Positions 7,815-15,494 of a DNA stretch of 20,128 nucleotides are shown here, one piece after another. The position numbers were made by a program, and so were the translations under genes. The notes beneath the pieces were generated by a model. That model saw nothing but the letters and a program-made list of their open reading frames with translations. It searched no databases and was not told the origin of the DNA. The DNA comes from Acidobacteriota bacterium (lineage in GTDB: Bacteria; Acidobacteriota; Terriglobia; Terriglobales; Acidobacteriaceae). Within the stretch, counting starts at the first letter, position 1; each line of letters starts with the position of its first letter. Location: contig JAJXYW010000178.1 in the NCBI GenBank assembly GCA_021780415.1, forward strand, positions 1 through 20,128, read 5' to 3'.

Positions 7815-9158
7815 TTATCCGACCAGGACGGCTGACTGCGATTCGGTTACGTTGGCAGACCGCTTCTGATAGAGGTATTGGCTGACCTGCATGGCGGCTG
7901 CACCTGCTTCGGCGATGGTGTCGACGATGTCCTTGGGGCCGGCTGCGACGCCGGCGACGAAGATGCCGGGCGCGGTGGTGACGGTTGGTGAGGTGAGCAT
8001 CGGGGTGGCGACGAAGCCATCGGCTGCGCGCTGCACGGGCGTGGTTCCGGACATGTCCCACTCGGGCAGCATGCCCTGGGCAAGCACGACGAGATCGTGA
8101 CGACGCTCCTGCAGGAAGTTCTCCGGGTCTTCGGTGGTCTCGACGTGCAGGGAGAGATCGCCGTCGTCGACGGGATCGATGCGCGCGACCTTGCCGCGCA
8201 CGAAGTTGACGCCCATGGCTTTGGCGTTCTGGTAGAACTGCTCGTAGCCTTTGCCGAAGGCGCGGATGTCCATGTAGTAGATGGTGATGTCGGCGATGGG
8301 AAGGGCGCCGGAGAGCAGCATGGCCTGCTTGATGGCGTACATGCAGCAGACGCGCGAGCAGTAGGAGACACCGATGGATGCGTCGCGCGAGCCTGCGCAC
8401 TGAACGAAGGCGACGGACGATGGAATTTTGCCGTCGGAGGGACGGAGCACGCGGCCATAGGGGCCGTGCGGAGCGAGCAGACGTTCCATCGTGAGCGCGG
8501 AGACGATGTTCCTGCTGCGCGCTGCGTTGTACTGTGGCTTGACGTTGAGCGAGTTGAGCGCGAAGCCGGAGGCAACGATGACGGCGTCGGTCTGGACGAT
8601 CACTGTTTCGGACTGCTGATCGAACTCGATGGCGTCGGTGGGGCAGACGCGAGCGCAGGTTCCGCAGGTGGCGCAGAGTTCGGGATTGAGCACAGCCTTC
8701 TGCGGGATGGCGTTGGTGAAGGCGACGCCGATGGCTCGCCTGGCACCGAGGCCCTCTTCGAGAGGATCGGGGTACTCGGCGTCGCAGGCGTACTCGCAGA
8801 GACGGCAGCCGATGCACTTGTCGAAGTTGACGTAGGTTGCTTTCTTGAGCAGCTTCACGTGGTGCACGCCGCCGATAGTCTGGATGCCTTGCACCTCGGT
8901 GTTGACGAGGATCTTGATGTTGTCGTGGTGCGAGGACGCGGACATCTTGGGAGCGGTGATGCAACTGGCGCAGTCCAGCGTGGGAAAGACTTTGGCGAGG
9001 GAGATCATGTGGCCACCGATGCTGGGGCCACGCTCGACGAGCATCACCTTGAGCCCCTGTTCGGCGAGATCGAGGGCTGATTGCATGCCGGCGATGCCTC
9101 CTCCAACGACGAGTGCGTCGGGGCGATATGCGTTGCTTTGTTCCGTGGCCGGTGTCAT
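7815..9158 (-). CDS. HdrA/QmoA-like FAD iron-sulfur protein (short subunit)
   Basis: A 447-residue HdrA homologue lacking the N-terminal cysteine-rich domain, close to QmoA in size and layout. The dinucleotide-binding motif VVGGGIAGMQSA (17-28) and the HdrA signature FPTLDCASCITAPKM (58-72) come first. Two full ferredoxin motifs are inserted: C115, C118, C121, C125 and C162, C165, C168, C172P. C254 and YCSRVCC (266-272) complete the family set. The ATG overlaps the stop of the MvhD-like gene as ATGA, which suggests translational coupling and 1:1 production. It probably forms the catalytic or electron-relay core with the larger HdrA-like protein. The paralogy of adjacent HdrA-like genes, plus HdrC/E, is the main reason for preferring Qmo over a soluble Hdr complex. 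Confidence 0.88.
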   Translation of the reverse strand: MTPATEQSNAYRPDALVVGGGIAGMQSALDLAEQGLKVMLVERGPSIGGHMISLAKVFPTLDCASCITAPKMSASSHHDNIKILVNTEVQGIQTIGGVHHVKLLKKATYVNFDKCIGCRLCEYACDAEYPDPLEEGLGARRAIGVAFTNAIPQKAVLNPELCATCGTCARVCPTDAIEFDQQSETVIVQTDAVIVASGFALNSLNVKPQYNAARSRNIVSALTMERLLAPHGPYGRVLRPSDGKIPSSVAFVQCAGSRDASIGVSYCSRVCCMYAIKQAMLLSGALPIADITIYYMDIRAFGKGYEQFYQNAKAMGVNFVRGKVARIDPVDDGDLSLHVETTEDPENFLQERRHDLVVLAQGMLPEWDMSGTTPVQRAADGFVATPMLTSPTVTTAPGIFVAGVAAGPKDIVDTIAEAGAAAMQVSQYLYQKRSANVTESQSAVLVG

Positions 9159-9661
9159 AGCGAGACCCTTTCTGACGTGGAGTGGTTGCCAAGCAGCGCG
9201 GGGTTGACGGAGGATTGCAGGCGCTGCAGCGATTCCTCGTAGAGCTTGCCGGCGCGCGCGCGGTCCACCGGTCCGAGACGGATGAGGTTGTCGGTCATCT
9301 GCGCGATCTCCTTGAGAAAGGCCTTGATGCAGACCGTGCAGATGGCTGTGAGGCGAATGCGCTCGATGTCCAGGCCGCCGTCCTTCATGACGGTAGTGAG
9401 CGTGTCGATGCGCGCGGCGAGACGTTCATAGGCACCGTGGTAGGGGCAGTCCGAACCGCAGGCGGCGATGATGATGCCGTCGATGCCCTTGCTGTAGGTG
9501 CGCAGAAAGAAGTCTTCAGGGAAGAGCACTGGAGAGAGCACGCGCAAAATGTAGACGCTGGAGGGATATTCCAGGTGGGCCTTGCCTACCGCATCGGCAC
9601 CGGGATAGGCGCACTTTTCAGTGGCCAGCACAAGTATCTTAGGAACGAAAACGTCAGCCAT
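9155..9661 (-). CDS. MvhD/FlpD-like hydrogenase iron-sulfur subunit (stand-alone)
   Basis: A 168-residue protein resembling the MvhD/FrhD delta-subunit family (FlpD), which carries a [2Fe-2S] centre and links HdrA to a partner electron donor. Family-like segments are ILVLATEKCAYPGADAVG (C17), the ILRVLSP strand, and GIDGIIIAACGSDCPYHGAYER (C68, C72). S43 stands where MvhD has a cysteine in its MCxGRV stretch. An extra CxxC (C108, C111) is present. No hydrogenase gene is nearby, so the electron partner is unknown. In QmoB this domain is usually fused; here it is separate. I start at ATG 9661, with AAGAGGTG correctly spaced, rather than the in-frame GTG at 9682, whose extra codons contain that ribosome site. 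Confidence 0.78.
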   Translation of the reverse strand: MADVFVPKILVLATEKCAYPGADAVGKAHLEYPSSVYILRVLSPVLFPEDFFLRTYSKGIDGIIIAACGSDCPYHGAYERLAARIDTLTTVMKDGGLDIERIRLTAICTVCIKAFLKEIAQMTDNLIRLGPVDRARAGKLYEESLQRLQSSVNPALLGNHSTSERVSL

Positions 9662-9717
9662 ACCGCACCTCTTACTGACCACGGGCTTCGGCTCGCGGTC
9701 TTGATCGTTGCTCTGGA

Positions 9718-9762
9718 CTACAGGGGCCGGCAGGATGGATGATCCGTGCCGGGACCCTGTAG
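9718..9762 (-). other. Long hairpin just after the tusA stop codon
   Basis: Imperfect inverted repeat of 45 nt. The outer arms CTACAGGG / CCCTGTAG are followed, after small bulges, by CCGGCA / TGCCGG and an inner GGAT / ATCC. On the transcript it begins about five nucleotides after the tusA stop and ends about 55 nt before the MvhD-like ATG. There is no T-tract, so full termination is unlikely. An RNA processing or stabilising stem, or an attenuator, that sets different levels of arsR-tusA and the Qmo-like genes would fit. Confidence 0.5.
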
Positions 9763-9766
9763 GTGG

Positions 9767-10021
9767 TTACTTCTTCCTCAACACAAACAGACGGTCGTGG
9801 CCATCGGCTTCGATGAGGCCGAGATACTCATGGCCGACCTTGGTTGCCCATGTGGATAGATCCTTGCGGGAACCTTTGTCGTTGGACTTTACTTCGATGA
9901 CCTGGCCTACCTTGACGGCGCCGATGCCTTTTTTGGCTTCGAGCAGTGGGCCGGGGCAGGCTGTGCCACGGGCATCGATTACTTTGTCGGCGGTGAGAGT
10001 TGTAAGGTCCTGTGTGTTCAT
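9767..10021 (-). CDS. tusA: TusA-family sulfur carrier protein
   Basis: An 84-residue protein with the TusA signature ARGTACPGPLLEAKK; C22 in the CPGP motif is the persulfide-carrying cysteine. The rest shows the expected small two-layer fold (VIEVKSNDKGSRKDLSTWATKVGH). TusA accepts sulfane sulfur from rhodanese or DsrE proteins and passes it on; in sulfur oxidisers it feeds Dsr or sHdr enzymes. It lies 12 bp after the ArsR-type gene, with a strong AAGGAG site, and leads the sulfur genes. Because the same operon carries DsrE and rhodanese partners, energy metabolism is a likelier role than tRNA thiolation. Confidence 0.93.
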   Translation of the reverse strand: MNTQDLTTLTADKVIDARGTACPGPLLEAKKGIGAVKVGQVIEVKSNDKGSRKDLSTWATKVGHEYLGLIEADGHDRLFVLRKK

Positions 10022-10033
10022 AAACGTCTCCTT

Positions 10034-10453
10034 CTAGTGGGTTATGGGCTGGTGGATGCTTTCAATGGAATGAGCTTCATCTGTTTGATCTGCTTCAGTA
10101 AGTGCTTGCGTGCATACTGCGAATCGGCTGCATTCGGTGACGCTGTTGCGGTCATCGAGCGCCTCGCGAATCAGATTGGCTGCCTGGAAAAACCGTTGAT
10201 CGGCTATGCCATAGGAGACGGTCTGACCTTGCCGTTCGGAGATAACTGCGCCACGGTCGCGCATGAGGCGCAGATGCTGTGAGGCGTTGGAGACCGAGAT
10301 CTCGGCTTCTTCGGCGATCCGGGTCACGCTCCTGGGTCCGTTCTGAAGGGCACAGAAGATGCGCATCCTTGTGGAGTGGGCGAGGATCATGAAGAAGTCG
10401 CCCATGCGTATGCAGTCCAGATGCCGGTCCTGATGCGTAGTTTTCGTGGACAT
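10034..10453 (-). CDS. ArsR/SmtB-family transcriptional regulator (possible persulfide sensor)
   Basis: A 139-residue winged-helix repressor. The core at about residues 20-95 has the ArsR pattern FMILAHSTRMRIFCAL (helix 2), SVTRIAEEAEISVSNASQHLRLMRDRGAV (recognition helix), then the wing ISERQGQTVSYGI. Cysteines are C14, C34, C108 and C114. C34 in MRIFCAL lines up with the first sensing cysteine of SqrR/BigR-type persulfide sensors. C108 or C114 lies after the last core helix, further along than the second SqrR cysteine, so the match is partial. No typical ArsR metal-binding CxCxxC is seen. It is the first gene of the operon, with GAGGAGG before ATG, and probably autoregulates. Sensing persulfide or sulfide is an inference from the cysteines and the gene context. 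Confidence 0.88.
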   Translation of the reverse strand: MSTKTTHQDRHLDCIRMGDFFMILAHSTRMRIFCALQNGPRSVTRIAEEAEISVSNASQHLRLMRDRGAVISERQGQTVSYGIADQRFFQAANLIREALDDRNSVTECSRFAVCTQALTEADQTDEAHSIESIHQPITH

Positions 10454-10491
10454 CTGGCCTCCTCGTGGCTGTAGCTGCTTGCCTGATTACT

Positions 10492-10513
10492 TAGTTGCGT
10501 ACTTACTGAACTA
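10492..10513 (-). promoter_or_regulatory. Candidate ArsR operator (weak)
   Basis: TAGTT and AACTA form a perfect 5-bp inverted repeat around 12 bp, 39 bp upstream of the arsR-type ATG. The region is AT-rich and the repeat would lie just after the proposed transcription start, a normal repressor position. The arms are short, so chance is possible. Confidence 0.3.
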
Positions 10514-10522
10514 CTAACAATA

Positions 10523-10565
10523 AATGTAAGAAATATTGCTATATTTTTCCGTGATTTCCATCACG
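10523..10565 (-). promoter_or_regulatory. CRP/FNR-type palindrome with spaced -10 element upstream of the sulfur operon
   Basis: Positions 10550-10565 read CGTGAT-N4-ATCACG, a perfect palindrome with the GTGA-N6-TCAC core of the CRP/FNR superfamily. On the minus strand, the hexamer TACATT (10528-10523, four of six matches to TATAAT) starts 29.5 bp from the palindrome centre. That is the spacing expected for a class II activator site centred at -41.5, with a start near 10516 and a leader of about 62 nt to the arsR-type ATG. Which family member binds (CRP, FNR, or a nitric-oxide-responsive type) cannot be told from the site. Confidence 0.5.
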
Positions 10566-10670
10566 TATAAGTTGCAAATTAATCAGTGTTGTAGAGATAT
10601 TTGTTGTAGTTACATGAGGTGAAAATGTTGTAAGTTGTCGAAGCATTTTGTTAGTTGTGTAAGGATATAT

Positions 10671-10699
10671 CCAGCCATCCTTCGAGGAAGGATGGCTGG
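10671..10699 (-). terminator. Terminator hairpin downstream of the fadL-like gene
   Basis: Perfect 13-bp stem (CCAGCCATCCTTC and its complement) with a 3-nt GAG loop, starting nine bases after the fadL-like stop codon. The tail on the minus strand is ATATATCC rather than a T-run, so it is an imperfect intrinsic terminator. It separates the FadL/DUF302 unit from the sulfur operon promoter. Confidence 0.65.
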
Positions 10700-10708
10700 A
10701 GACGATGG

Positions 10709-11992
10709 CTAGAAGTAATATCCGATCTGGAAGCCGGCGGAGTTTTCTGACATAGCGGACTGTAATGGAGCCAGGCCGGTAATTCCGAATAATGTCCCGT
10801 CGGTGACTGTATTTTTGAAGGTGTGCATGAAGGCTTCGGTAACACTCCAGCGCATGGGCAGCTTCTGAGTAGCGCCAAAGGTCACGGCCGTGGTTACGAC
10901 TGCGGGCATAATCAGGTTGGCTTGCAGATCCTGCGTCTTGATGGGGTTATTGCCATAGTTGAAGCCCGCACGCACCTGCCAGCTCTTGCTTAGGTCGTAC
11001 TGGGTTCCGATGCTGCCCACCCATTGGTTCTGCCAGTTCATGGGAAGGGCCACCTGGTTGGTTCCGACCCAGGGGCCGAAGACTTTGAACTGATTCATGG
11101 TGCTATGCCAGTTGATCCACTGGCCTTCGACGCTGACCAGCCACTTGGATACGGGATAGAAGGCGGCACCGAGGGCTAGTTGCTGGGGATAGTTGAGGCG
11201 GGCCTCATAAGTGCCTGCTCCACCGGAGATGCCGACCGGGCCGGACTCGCCGACGCCTGTGGGGACAAACTCCTCATCTTCCTGCCAGTAGAGATGGGTG
11301 AACTTCATGACGGTTTTGTAGGAGCCGCCGAGAGTTACTTTATTGTTCACCTTATAGAGGCCGCCGATGGTGGCACCGACGCCGTAGGCCCAGGTGGGAG
11401 AGGTGAGGTCGAGGCCCTGCTCGCCGAAGGTTTCGTCGAAGGAGACCTGTTCTGCGGCGACATTGACGGCGAGTCCGACGCTGAGTCTGTTGGTCAGCTT
11501 GAGGGCAATGGCTGGGGCCATCTGCATGAAGTTGATACTGCTATAGGCCTGAATGGCTCCCATGGGAGTATTCGACTGCATGTAGTTCACGCCCAGACCG
11601 GAGGTACCGAAGATGCCGCCGCCGAAGTAGACGTTGGATCCGGCAGGGGCTGACCAGCCGAGAGCCGGGATGGCGTAAACATTGGTGTGGCTGCCGGTGT
11701 CGCCGAAGCCGAAGTTCGTGCTGCGGACGGGGTTGAAGATCTCGCCGGAGAAGGCGGTTTGCGCGGGGATCCACGCGAGGCCGGCGGGATTGCTGAGAGC
11801 GGTCATGGGATCGCAGGGAGCGGCGACGACGGCACCTCCCATGCCCATGGAACACTGGCCGAAGCCGATTAATTGATAGCCATTGGTGGCCCGTGAAGGA
11901 ACTGCGCAGGCCAATAGGGAAAGGGCAATCAGTGTTGCTCGCAAGTATGTACTCCAGGAGGGTTTGTCCTGGGCCTTCTCATAGGTCGTCAT
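10709..11992 (-). CDS. FadL/OmpP1/TodX-family outer-membrane transport protein
   Basis: A 427-residue exported beta-barrel. The signal peptide has its hydrophobic core at LIALSLLACAVP and likely cleavage after SRA (residue 35). The mature N-terminus TNGYQLIGFGQCSMGMGGAVVAAPCDPMTALSNPAGLA is the FadL hatch signature (NG, G-G, GMGGA, NPAGL). Alternating strands follow, and the protein ends in Phe, as outer-membrane barrels do. FadL proteins let hydrophobic compounds such as fatty acids or aromatic hydrocarbons cross the outer membrane by lateral diffusion; some authors propose a role in sulfur uptake in sulfur oxidisers. It lies 130 bp after the DUF302-like gene and is probably co-transcribed. 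The ribosome site before ATG is poor; an in-frame TTG 48 bases inside, with GGAG upstream, is a less likely start. Confidence 0.87.
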   Translation of the reverse strand: MTTYEKAQDKPSWSTYLRATLIALSLLACAVPSRATNGYQLIGFGQCSMGMGGAVVAAPCDPMTALSNPAGLAWIPAQTAFSGEIFNPVRSTNFGFGDTGSHTNVYAIPALGWSAPAGSNVYFGGGIFGTSGLGVNYMQSNTPMGAIQAYSSINFMQMAPAIALKLTNRLSVGLAVNVAAEQVSFDETFGEQGLDLTSPTWAYGVGATIGGLYKVNNKVTLGGSYKTVMKFTHLYWQEDEEFVPTGVGESGPVGISGGAGTYEARLNYPQQLALGAAFYPVSKWLVSVEGQWINWHSTMNQFKVFGPWVGTNQVALPMNWQNQWVGSIGTQYDLSKSWQVRAGFNYGNNPIKTQDLQANLIMPAVVTTAVTFGATQKLPMRWSVTEAFMHTFKNTVTDGTLFGITGLAPLQSAMSENSAGFQIGYYF

Positions 11993-12122
11993 GAGGTTTT
12001 CTTTCTTTCTTCGTTCGCATGGTGTTTCGTTGTGGGAGAAGAGTGTATTGGCTATTCAGTTCAGGAGTTACAGGAAGCGTGGGCTGATCGATGATGGGAT
12101 CCATCGTGTGGCTTGAGCAGCC

Positions 12123-13073
12123 TTAGTTGGAGGCATCCTTGAGCGCAGCCTGAATTGCGCCTGGGGCACAGCGGATGGCCATAAATCCATTGGGGCCCAT
12201 CATGCTCAGGTCGGGAAAGTTTATGGCGATGCGAAATTTCGCGGGCAGGGCGTAGACGGTTCCGCCGGAGACCAGGATTTCGTAAGACAGGTGGCCTGTG
12301 GACTTCTGCTGACTGCCATCGATGATGCTCATGATGTGGCTATCGGCACTGCACTCCTGACCCTGAGTGCCGGAGAGTGCGACGCCAAAGAGCGCCTGCT
12401 CTTTGCCCGGAATGGATACCTGATAGACCTTGGCCGTGCCGCCTTTGTGGGCTGCGAGGCCAGCATTCACTGCATCGAGAGCCTTCTGATAGCTGGGGTA
12501 TTGCGCGAGCGTATCGAGGTCAGTGAAGTACGGCATCATCATCTTGTAGTGGTAGTTTTGCAGGTTGGAAGCGCTCAGGCCGTTCTTCGATCCAAAGGCC
12601 GCCTGGGCTCCGATAGCTTTGCCCAACTGCGTGTCCACGGCTGCGAGATCGCTCTTCAGGCGATAGGCATTGGCCATGTAGGTGGGGTTGGTGTAGGCTA
12701 CCTCGATCTGGTCGTTCACCTTGGTGATGGTCACGCGCTGGACGGCCGCGAAGCCACCGAATGGGGTTTGAGCTGCGGCCTGTTTGAGCGCTGAGTTGGT
12801 GACGCCGATGACCTCGGCTGATACGGTCTCGCCGTTGGAGAACTTCAGGTTGGTGTAGGGAGCGTAGGTTCCCACTACCTCAAAGCCGTTGGCAGCAAGC
12901 TTCTGCTCCAGCTGGGTTACGACCGGGGCGATGTCGCCGGTGGAATTAAAGGCCATTTCAAAAGGCTTGAGGTTATCCGCAGCGGAGGCGGTCATTGAAA
13001 GAGAGATTAATACAATTGCGAGTGACCCTAGTTTGCAGCCAGTCGTGGAGGCGTGTTTCGTGTAGTTGGACAT
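12123..13073 (-). CDS. Exported DUF302-like protein
   Basis: A 316-residue protein with a signal peptide (hydrophobic core LGSLAIVLISLSMTASA, cleavage likely after residue 31). The mature part starts with a DUF302-like pattern: MAFNSTGDIAPVVTQLEQKLAANGFEVVGTYAPYTN, followed by ALKQAAAQTPFGGFAAVQRVTITKVNDQIEVAYTNPTYMANAY. The C-terminal half ends in a second compact region with two cysteines (AIRCAPG and GQECSAD) that could form a disulfide in the periplasm. DUF302 has no settled function; it occurs in several redox and sulfur-related neighbourhoods. The gene is directly downstream of a sigma-54-type promoter region and upstream of the fadL-like gene. The GGGAG site is about 12 nt from the ATG. 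The family call is by pattern and moderately sure. Confidence 0.7.
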   Translation of the reverse strand: MSNYTKHASTTGCKLGSLAIVLISLSMTASAADNLKPFEMAFNSTGDIAPVVTQLEQKLAANGFEVVGTYAPYTNLKFSNGETVSAEVIGVTNSALKQAAAQTPFGGFAAVQRVTITKVNDQIEVAYTNPTYMANAYRLKSDLAAVDTQLGKAIGAQAAFGSKNGLSASNLQNYHYKMMMPYFTDLDTLAQYPSYQKALDAVNAGLAAHKGGTAKVYQVSIPGKEQALFGVALSGTQGQECSADSHIMSIIDGSQQKSTGHLSYEILVSGGTVYALPAKFRIAINFPDLSMMGPNGFMAIRCAPGAIQAALKDASN

Positions 13074-13192
13074 GTGCGGTACTTACTCCCTTTCATTTCC
13101 GCATGGCGTATATATGCACCATGGTGAGGGCTGCAGGGAGCGGCATGGGTGATGGATTGCCGGTCCGTGTAACTACTCAATGAAAGTAAGAA

Positions 13193-13207
13193 GCACGTTA
13201 TATTCCA
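13193..13207 (-). promoter_or_regulatory. Candidate sigma-54 (-24/-12) promoter for the DUF302/fadL unit
   Basis: On the minus strand the sequence reads TGGAATATAACGTGC: invariant GG and GC separated by exactly 10 bp, with TTGG-type -24 and GTGCT -12 boxes (consensus TTGGCACG-N4-TTGCW). The start would fall near 13181, leaving a leader of about 108 nt. An IHF-like site, AATCAA-N4-ATG at 13216-13228, matches WATCAANNNNTTR at all but one defined position and lies between this promoter and the upstream palindromes. Confidence 0.55.
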
Positions 13208-13267
13208 AAATGCGCAATCAATGAAATGAAGGCTTTATTGGAAATATGGATTGGGAGTGAGACGTTA

Positions 13268-13290
13268 TGTTGCAACAGGGCGTTGCAACA
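13268..13290 (-). promoter_or_regulatory. Tandem palindromes: candidate enhancer (UAS) for the sigma-54 activator
   Basis: TGTTGCAACA (13268-13277), itself a perfect 10-bp palindrome, is followed by CGTTGCAACA (13281-13290), with centres 13 bp apart. Together they also make a perfect 9-bp inverted repeat with a 5-nt spacer. The block lies just after the stop codon of the sigma-54 activator gene and about 98 bp upstream of the predicted start, within the usual enhancer range. A terminator role is less likely, as no T-tract follows on the minus strand. Confidence 0.6.
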
Positions 13291-13305
13291 CTGAAACAAA
13301 CCGTG

Positions 13306-14748
<1,443 letters not shown>

Positions 14749-15214
14749 GGGAATTCCTTGCTTGCGCCGCTCCGCGTGTTGCGGGGGAGCGGGCGACGGG
14801 GTGGTCGAGGGCAAGCGTTGCGAACGTTCAGGGTGAACGGATGGACGAGGCCGGGTGCGGTAGCTGAAGATGCCCGGCCCGCGTCCAGTGCATTGAGTTC
14901 CAGCATAAATCGTTACCTGTCCGAGGTCGTCTTCAGTGTGCCTGAATCTTCCATTGGGATAAAGGACATGGATCACAAATTGTTACAGGCAATTTTGAGG
15001 GGGTCTGCGATCTGCGTAGGCGCCCGGGAGGGTGAGGCGGTGGAAGTGGATGGAGCGATGGACTGGAAAACGCATGGAATTGCGGCAAAAACGCAGGACT
15101 GGCCGCCGTGGAGACGGTTCAGACGGTTGGGTGCAGGGGTAATGAAAGCGCTGGCTGGAGAGCGTGGTGGCGGGGCGATTAGCGGTGATGGCCGTGCTGC
15201 CGGAGGGCGGCAGG
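14749..15214. other. 466-bp intergenic region without a convincing gene
   Basis: Between the sigma-54 activator and the 59-residue membrane protein, both on the minus strand. It must contain the activator's promoter, but I see no strong -35/-10 pair. Two small inverted repeats are visible. AAATTG / CAATTT with a 7-bp spacer lies at 14977-14995, in an AT-richer patch, and may be an operator. CTGCCG / CGGCAG with a 5-nt loop lies at 15197-15213, directly after the next gene's stop codon, and may be a weak terminator. Open frames here on either strand have no ribosome site and no recognisable protein. Confidence 0.5.
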
Positions 15215-15394
15215 TTAATGCAGGATGCCGTAGTGGTCGAGGAGGAGGATGGTTAGAAGCGCGGCGAACATCAGACCGAAGGCCACACGATTTCCGATTC
15301 GGCGCTGCCTTGGGGTGGCGGGACCGGTCTGGTCCCCCAGAATGTTTGCGAGACGTTTGCGGCTGATCCAGCGTGTATCGGGAGATACAGTCAT
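15215..15394 (-). CDS. Small single-pass membrane protein (59 residues), function unknown
   Basis: Starts at ATG 15394 with GGAGG five bases upstream, which is the main reason to call it. The first 36 residues are polar and basic (RKRLANILG, PRQRRIGNR). They are followed by one hydrophobic segment, VAFGLMFAALLTILLL (37-52), and a short tail DHYGILH. By the positive-inside rule the N-terminus would be cytoplasmic. A possible promoter is CTGTCA (15447-15442) and TATGCT (15423-15418) with an 18-bp spacer. I do not recognise a family. Confidence 0.65.
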   Translation of the reverse strand: MTVSPDTRWISRKRLANILGDQTGPATPRQRRIGNRVAFGLMFAALLTILLLDHYGILH

Positions 15395-15494
15395 CGCTGC
15401 CTCCGAAAGTTTGCCTAAGCATACTCCCGGGTGGGTAGAGTTGACAGCTGTTTTGTGAAAGGAAGGAAGAATATTTTTGTGGCGGTGACTGGGT

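Noticed and set aside
4178..9661. Soluble heterodisulfide reductase (HdrABC) or sHdr complex
   Set aside because: No CCG-domain HdrB and no lipoate-binding protein are present; the HdrC domain is fused to a cytochrome b membrane part, which is the Qmo arrangement.
9155..9661. Hydrogenase operon suggested by the MvhD-like protein
   Set aside because: No hydrogenase large or small subunit or maturation gene occurs in the window; MvhD-like proteins also work with HdrA outside hydrogenases.
9662..9682. Upstream GTG start for the MvhD-like gene
   Set aside because: The extra seven codons contain the ribosome site of the ATG at 9661, and the family pattern starts after that ATG.
13268..13290. Rho-independent terminator of the sigma-54 activator gene
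   Set aside because: The stem has no T-tract on the minus strand, and each half is itself a palindrome, which suits protein binding better; a dual role is not excluded.
14749..14976. N-terminal extension of the sigma-54 activator to an upstream ATG
   Set aside because: The added 76 residues are Pro/Arg/Ser-rich without structure, and the ATG at 14748 has a good AAGGA ribosome site.
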